Assembly (NCBI GenBank): GCA_023457355.1
Contig: JAEWLW010000078.1
Coordinates: 1-16,748, forward strand
Length of the DNA: 16,748 bases
Reading direction: 5' to 3'
Source of the DNA: Bacillota bacterium
Lineage (GTDB): Bacteria > Bacillota > Clostridia > Oscillospirales > Ruminococcaceae
Part shown: one piece after another, positions 14,254-16,748 of the stretch
Layout of the letters: the number at the start of each line of letters is the position of its first letter
Numbering within the stretch: the first letter of the stretch is position 1
Made by a program: the position numbers and the translations under genes
The notes under the pieces: model-generated
The model's input: only the letters and a program-made list of their open reading frames with translations
Databases searched by the model: none
Told to the model about the DNA's origin: nothing

Positions 14254-14378
14254 GCTCAACCCCTAATGTATAGTCAAACCCATTGAAAACCGAGCCGTCT
14301 TGGCGGTCTGTTTTGCGCCTGACTGCGTTGTCGGCCTCGCCAGTCCCAAAATGACCCCGTCAATTCCCTCTCGCTTTC
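14254..14378 (-). repeat. Repeat-like structured segment forming the leader of the PHP operon
   Basis: The minus strand is open in two frames here. One would read ...REGIDGVILGLARPTTQSG... and end at a TAG (14265-14263). The other runs directly into the PHP gene. I recall similar short conserved translations from many intergenic places in gut Clostridia, so I treat it as a dispersed repeat and not a gene; this is memory, not a search. The minus-strand RNA can form two hairpins: GACT-GCG/CGC-AGTC (14345-14321) and AAAAC-GA-CCG/CGG-TC-GTTTT (14314-14286). No second copy is visible in the window. Confidence 0.45.
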
Positions 14379-14412
14379 TTATCGGCTTAACTATAAAAAT
14401 AAAATCCTTTAT

Positions 14413-14441
14413 ATTATACCCTTTTAGGGATTCATTGGCAA
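14413..14441 (-). promoter_or_regulatory. Strong sigma-A promoter of the PHP operon
   Basis: On the minus strand TTGCCA (14441-14436), a 17-nt spacer and TATAAT (14418-14413), close to consensus. Transcription from near 14406 would run through the repeat-like segment, giving a leader of about 158 nt before GTG 14248. Confidence 0.75.
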
Positions 14442-14492
14442 GCGCGCCCCACTAAAATAGGCAGAATAATCATGGCGCTTTGGCGGTTTCTG

Positions 14493-14501
14493 TGTTATAA
14501 T
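14493..14501 (+). promoter_or_regulatory. Extended -10 promoter of dnaD-dnaI
   Basis: TGT-TATAAT at 14493-14501 is a full extended -10 element. No good -35 box is present at the expected distance. It lies about 60 nt upstream of the dnaD start. Confidence 0.6.
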
Positions 14502-14561
14502 CTTTATCGCCATGAAAACAAACGGATATTCAAAAATAATTAATTTTACGGAGGTGCTGCT

Positions 14562-15554
14562 GTGGCCTATGCATTAAACCCCGCTTTTTGGCGCCGGATG
14601 TTCCCCGTGCCGGCAGAAGTGGTTGAGCGCCACATCAAGCTTTGCAGCGGCGTTTCGCTCAAATGTCTTTTATTGCTGCTTCATTCGCCGGATACCTGCT
14701 GTGATGCGCAGAACATCTCCGCCCGCCTGGGCATCCCGGCGGCAGAGGTTTCGGATGCGCTCAACTATTGGCTGGAAAACGGTGTTTTGCAGCAGGAAAA
14801 TAAAATTGGCGCGCCCGCGCCCAAGGCCGAACCCGCCGAAAAGCTAAAGGCCATCCAACCGGTCAAAGCGGCCGCACCCGCTGCCGTTGCCGTGCCGACA
14901 ACCAACGCCACCAGCGGGAGCAGGCCGCATTTTCCGCGCGAAGAATCGGTTGCACTGATTGAACACGACAAAACGCTGCAATGCCTGGTACAGGAGCTTC
15001 AAGCGATTTTAAGCAAGCCGCTGACCTCGGCCGATTTGGATGTTCTGCTGGCGCTGTATTCCTTCTATGGCCTGTCCGCGCATTACATACTGACGCTGGT
15101 GCACTACTGCGTGACCATCGACAAAAGCAGCATGGGCTACGCCGAAAAGGTAGCTGCCTCATGGATTGCCGACGGCATCGACGACAGCGCGCTGGACCAT
15201 CACATTGACATTCTAATGCATAAACGCACGAATGAAGGCAAGCTGAAAACGGCCTTTGGCATCAACGACCGCAGCCTGACCCAGCGCGAGAAGGATTATA
15301 TCGCGACCTGGTGCGATACGCTGGGCATGGATATCGACACCATACGCTACGCTTATGAAATAACCGTGGAGCGCACCGGCAAGCTGGCGTTTGGCTATTT
15401 AAACAAAATTCTGCACAGCTGGCATGAAAAGGGCATCCAGACCGTCGCGCAGGCCAAAGCAGAATCGGCCCCTGCCAAAAGGGCCGCCGTGCCGCAAGGC
15501 GCTGAAAAAAGTGACTTCGACCGCAAAATGCTGGAGCAATTCATGAAGGAATAG
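14562..15554 (+). CDS. dnaD: DnaD-domain replication initiation/restart protein
   Basis: DnaD-family proteins remodel DNA and help load the replicative helicase at oriC or stalled forks in Firmicutes. The 330-aa product has an N-terminal winged-helix domain (about 1-78) and an Ala/Pro/Lys-rich linker (82-120). Two DnaD C-terminal domains follow, each with the diagnostic YxxxIxxxW-type motif: YAEKVAASW at 193-201 and YLNKILHSW at 279-287. The C-terminal tail is low-complexity. The start is GTG 14562, 5-7 nt after GGAGGTG (14550-14556). The double domain resembles DnaB-type helicase-loading proteins as well as DnaD. The loader gene follows after 10 nt, as in the usual clostridial pair. Confidence 0.92.
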   Translation: MAYALNPAFWRRMFPVPAEVVERHIKLCSGVSLKCLLLLLHSPDTCCDAQNISARLGIPAAEVSDALNYWLENGVLQQENKIGAPAPKAEPAEKLKAIQPVKAAAPAAVAVPTTNATSGSRPHFPREESVALIEHDKTLQCLVQELQAILSKPLTSADLDVLLALYSFYGLSAHYILTLVHYCVTIDKSSMGYAEKVAASWIADGIDDSALDHHIDILMHKRTNEGKLKTAFGINDRSLTQREKDYIATWCDTLGMDIDTIRYAYEITVERTGKLAFGYLNKILHSWHEKGIQTVAQAKAESAPAKRAAVPQGAEKSDFDRKMLEQFMKE

Positions 15555-15564
15555 AGGTGACGGC

Positions 15565-16551
15565 ATGTCTTACCCAAAGGAAATTGCGCAAATGAGCCGG
15601 GAAATTTTAGACGGCCGGCGCGAGCGCGCCGAGCTGGCATTAAATGAACGCCGCGTGCGCATCAGTCGGCTGGCACCACATATTTTACAGCTGGAACGCG
15701 AAATGGCCAGCACCTCGGCCAGAATTGCAGGCGCCATTCTGTCGGGCGCCAACGTGCAGGAAAAACTGATTAAAATACGCGAATTTAACCTTGCCAAACA
15801 GCAGGAACTAAAAGAAGCGCTTTTGGCCACGGGTTTTGCTGCAGATGCATTGGAAATTCAGTACCACTGCCCCGTTTGCAAAGACACCGGCAATGATAAC
15901 GGCAAGCTGTGCGCGTGCGCCCACCAGCTGCAAAAAGGGCTGATGTATGAGCGTCTGGGCGCCGTTTCCCCGTTGGCGGACAGCACCTTTGAAAACTTTT
16001 CGCTGCACTACTATTCGGATGCGCCAACCGACGGTTCCCCCGTTTCGGCGCGTGCCATCATGAATAAAGCACTGCTGGAATGCACGAAATACGCCGCAAG
16101 CTTTTCTCCCGCCGCCCCCAGCCTGCTGCTGATCGGTGCGCCCGGCCTGGGTAAAACGCATCTCTCAATCGCCATTGCCTGCGCCGCCATTGAAAAGGGC
16201 TTCGACGTGATGTATGTGCCGTTTCACACGCTGCTGACCAAGCTGGAGGCGGCGCGCTTTGGCAAAACCAGCGAGGAATTTCAGGACTATTTAAGCCCGG
16301 TGCTCAATTGTGAGCTGCTGGTGCTCGACGACCTGGGCAGCGAATTTTCCACTTCGTTTTCCACGGCGGTGTTGTACGATATTATCAACACCCGCCAGCT
16401 ACAGGGGACGCCCACCATCATCAACACCAACTTAAAACAGAGCGAACTTTCCATCCGCTACGGCGACCGTATCCGTTCGCGCCTGCTTGGCTGTTACCGC
16501 ATCATCATGTTTGAGGGCTTGGATGTCCGACTGCAAAAAAAGCAGCTGTAA
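15565..16551 (+). CDS. dnaI: Replicative helicase loader, DnaI/DnaC-type AAA+ ATPase
   Basis: This 328-aa protein loads the hexameric replicative helicase onto DNA. The N-terminal part is helical (1-95), followed by a zinc-binding site formed by C102, C105, C116 and C118 (CPVC...CAC), as in B. subtilis DnaI. The AAA+ domain has Walker A GAPGLGKTH at 191-199, Walker B LLVLDDLGSE at 251-260, sensor 1 TIINTN at 284-289, and the box VII arginine in YGDRIRSRL at 299-307. It is often annotated as DnaC or generic ATP-binding protein. ATG 15565 has AGAGGTG 5 nt upstream and lies 10 nt after the dnaD stop. The pair probably acts in helicase loading at initiation or restart. Confidence 0.94.
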   Translation: MSYPKEIAQMSREILDGRRERAELALNERRVRISRLAPHILQLEREMASTSARIAGAILSGANVQEKLIKIREFNLAKQQELKEALLATGFAADALEIQYHCPVCKDTGNDNGKLCACAHQLQKGLMYERLGAVSPLADSTFENFSLHYYSDAPTDGSPVSARAIMNKALLECTKYAASFSPAAPSLLLIGAPGLGKTHLSIAIACAAIEKGFDVMYVPFHTLLTKLEAARFGKTSEEFQDYLSPVLNCELLVLDDLGSEFSTSFSTAVLYDIINTRQLQGTPTIINTNLKQSELSIRYGDRIRSRLLGCYRIIMFEGLDVRLQKKQL

Positions 16552-16663
16552 CGTGCATTTGGCGAAACGAAGATGGATGCCAAAACTCGCGCTTTCCCAG
16601 GTGAATCCGCTTTGCCGTCCGCATGACGAAAGCCGAACGGGCCGGACCTGATGTGATAAACCG
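16552..16663. other. Non-coding stretch after dnaI
   Basis: I see no gene, promoter or recognisable structure between the dnaI stop and the hairpin at 16664. Short open frames here lack start signals. Confidence 0.5.
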
Positions 16664-16691
16664 GGGCGCCGTCTCTCATGAGACGGCGCCC
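16664..16691 (+). terminator. Terminator-like hairpin after dnaI, flanking repeat copy 2
   Basis: A perfect 12-bp stem GGGCGCCGTCTC / GAGACGGCGCCC with loop TCAT. It has no T-run on either strand. It is followed directly by the conserved end of the repeat element, the same arrangement as the hairpins at 10393 and 10659, but its own sequence is different. Confidence 0.65.
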
Positions 16692-16692
16692 T

Positions 16693-16748
16693 TCAGTCTG
16701 TCGATAAAGTCACTGTGTTTTAGCGATATGCACAAACTGGATGCCGCC
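16693..16748. repeat. Second, inverted copy of the hairpin-rich repeat (cut by the window edge)
   Basis: The reverse complement of 16693-16748 matches 10604-10658 with 53 of 56 aligned columns identical (two substitutions, one 1-nt gap). The visible part includes the TCAGTCTGTCGATAAAGTC end and the GGATGCCGCC arm of an internal hairpin. The rest lies beyond the window. Confidence 0.85.

Noticed and set aside
13882..14259. A 125-codon minus-strand frame overlapping the PHP gene
   Set aside because: It is a shifted frame of the PHP gene. The PHP frame has all the metal-binding motifs.
1..16748. CRISPR arrays, tRNA or rRNA genes, phage or insertion-sequence transposases
   Set aside because: I looked for regularly spaced repeats, tRNA-like cloverleaf ends and transposase-like proteins on both strands and found none.

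Overview
The window looks like chromosomal DNA from a moderately GC-rich Gram-positive anaerobe of the class Clostridia, most probably Oscillospiraceae/Ruminococcaceae. Five things support this: an IspH protein that runs on past its normal end as in the IspH-S1 fusions of Clostridia, a DnaD plus DnaI-type helicase-loader pair, SpoVG, a glmS ribozyme in front of glmS, and a TIGR03905-type TSCPD protein. The family placement is inference. I see no rRNA, tRNA, CRISPR array, phage gene or transposase.

Positions 1-4389 are a minus-strand operon driven by a good sigma-A promoter. Its order is an RpiR-type regulator, a BaiN/HI0933-type flavoprotein, cmk, plsC and ispH(-rpsA). The genes overlap or lie 1 nt apart, and the last runs off the left edge. 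Further upstream on the same strand are spoVG and an unrecognised 138-codon gene, separated by a hairpin that covers the ribosome binding site of the latter.

Positions 5340-10690 are a plus-strand block of three separately promoted units, each ending in a hairpin terminator. They are murC, a fumarylacetoacetate-hydrolase (FAH) family gene with a structured leader, and glmS with a complete glmS ribozyme. MurC and GlmS both feed peptidoglycan precursor synthesis, and the ribozyme should make glmS expression respond to GlcN6P.

Positions 10772-14441 are again minus-strand. They hold an operon of a PHP phosphoesterase, a TSCPD protein, an unrecognised 190-aa protein and a DUF4364 protein, closed by a terminator, then a YbaK/EbsC deacylase and a GNAT acetyltransferase. 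Positions 14493-16551 are a plus-strand dnaD-dnaI pair for replication initiation or restart.

The most unusual content is non-coding. A hairpin-rich repeat of about 240-300 bp, with imperfect terminal inverted repeats and a near-duplicate terminator hairpin at each end, sits between the convergent glmS and GNAT genes. A second copy in inverted orientation starts after dnaI and is cut by the window edge. A different repeat-like segment, open in two reading frames and able to fold into two hairpins, forms the leader of the PHP operon. The ispH gene also carries an internal AT-rich patch of about 150 bp.
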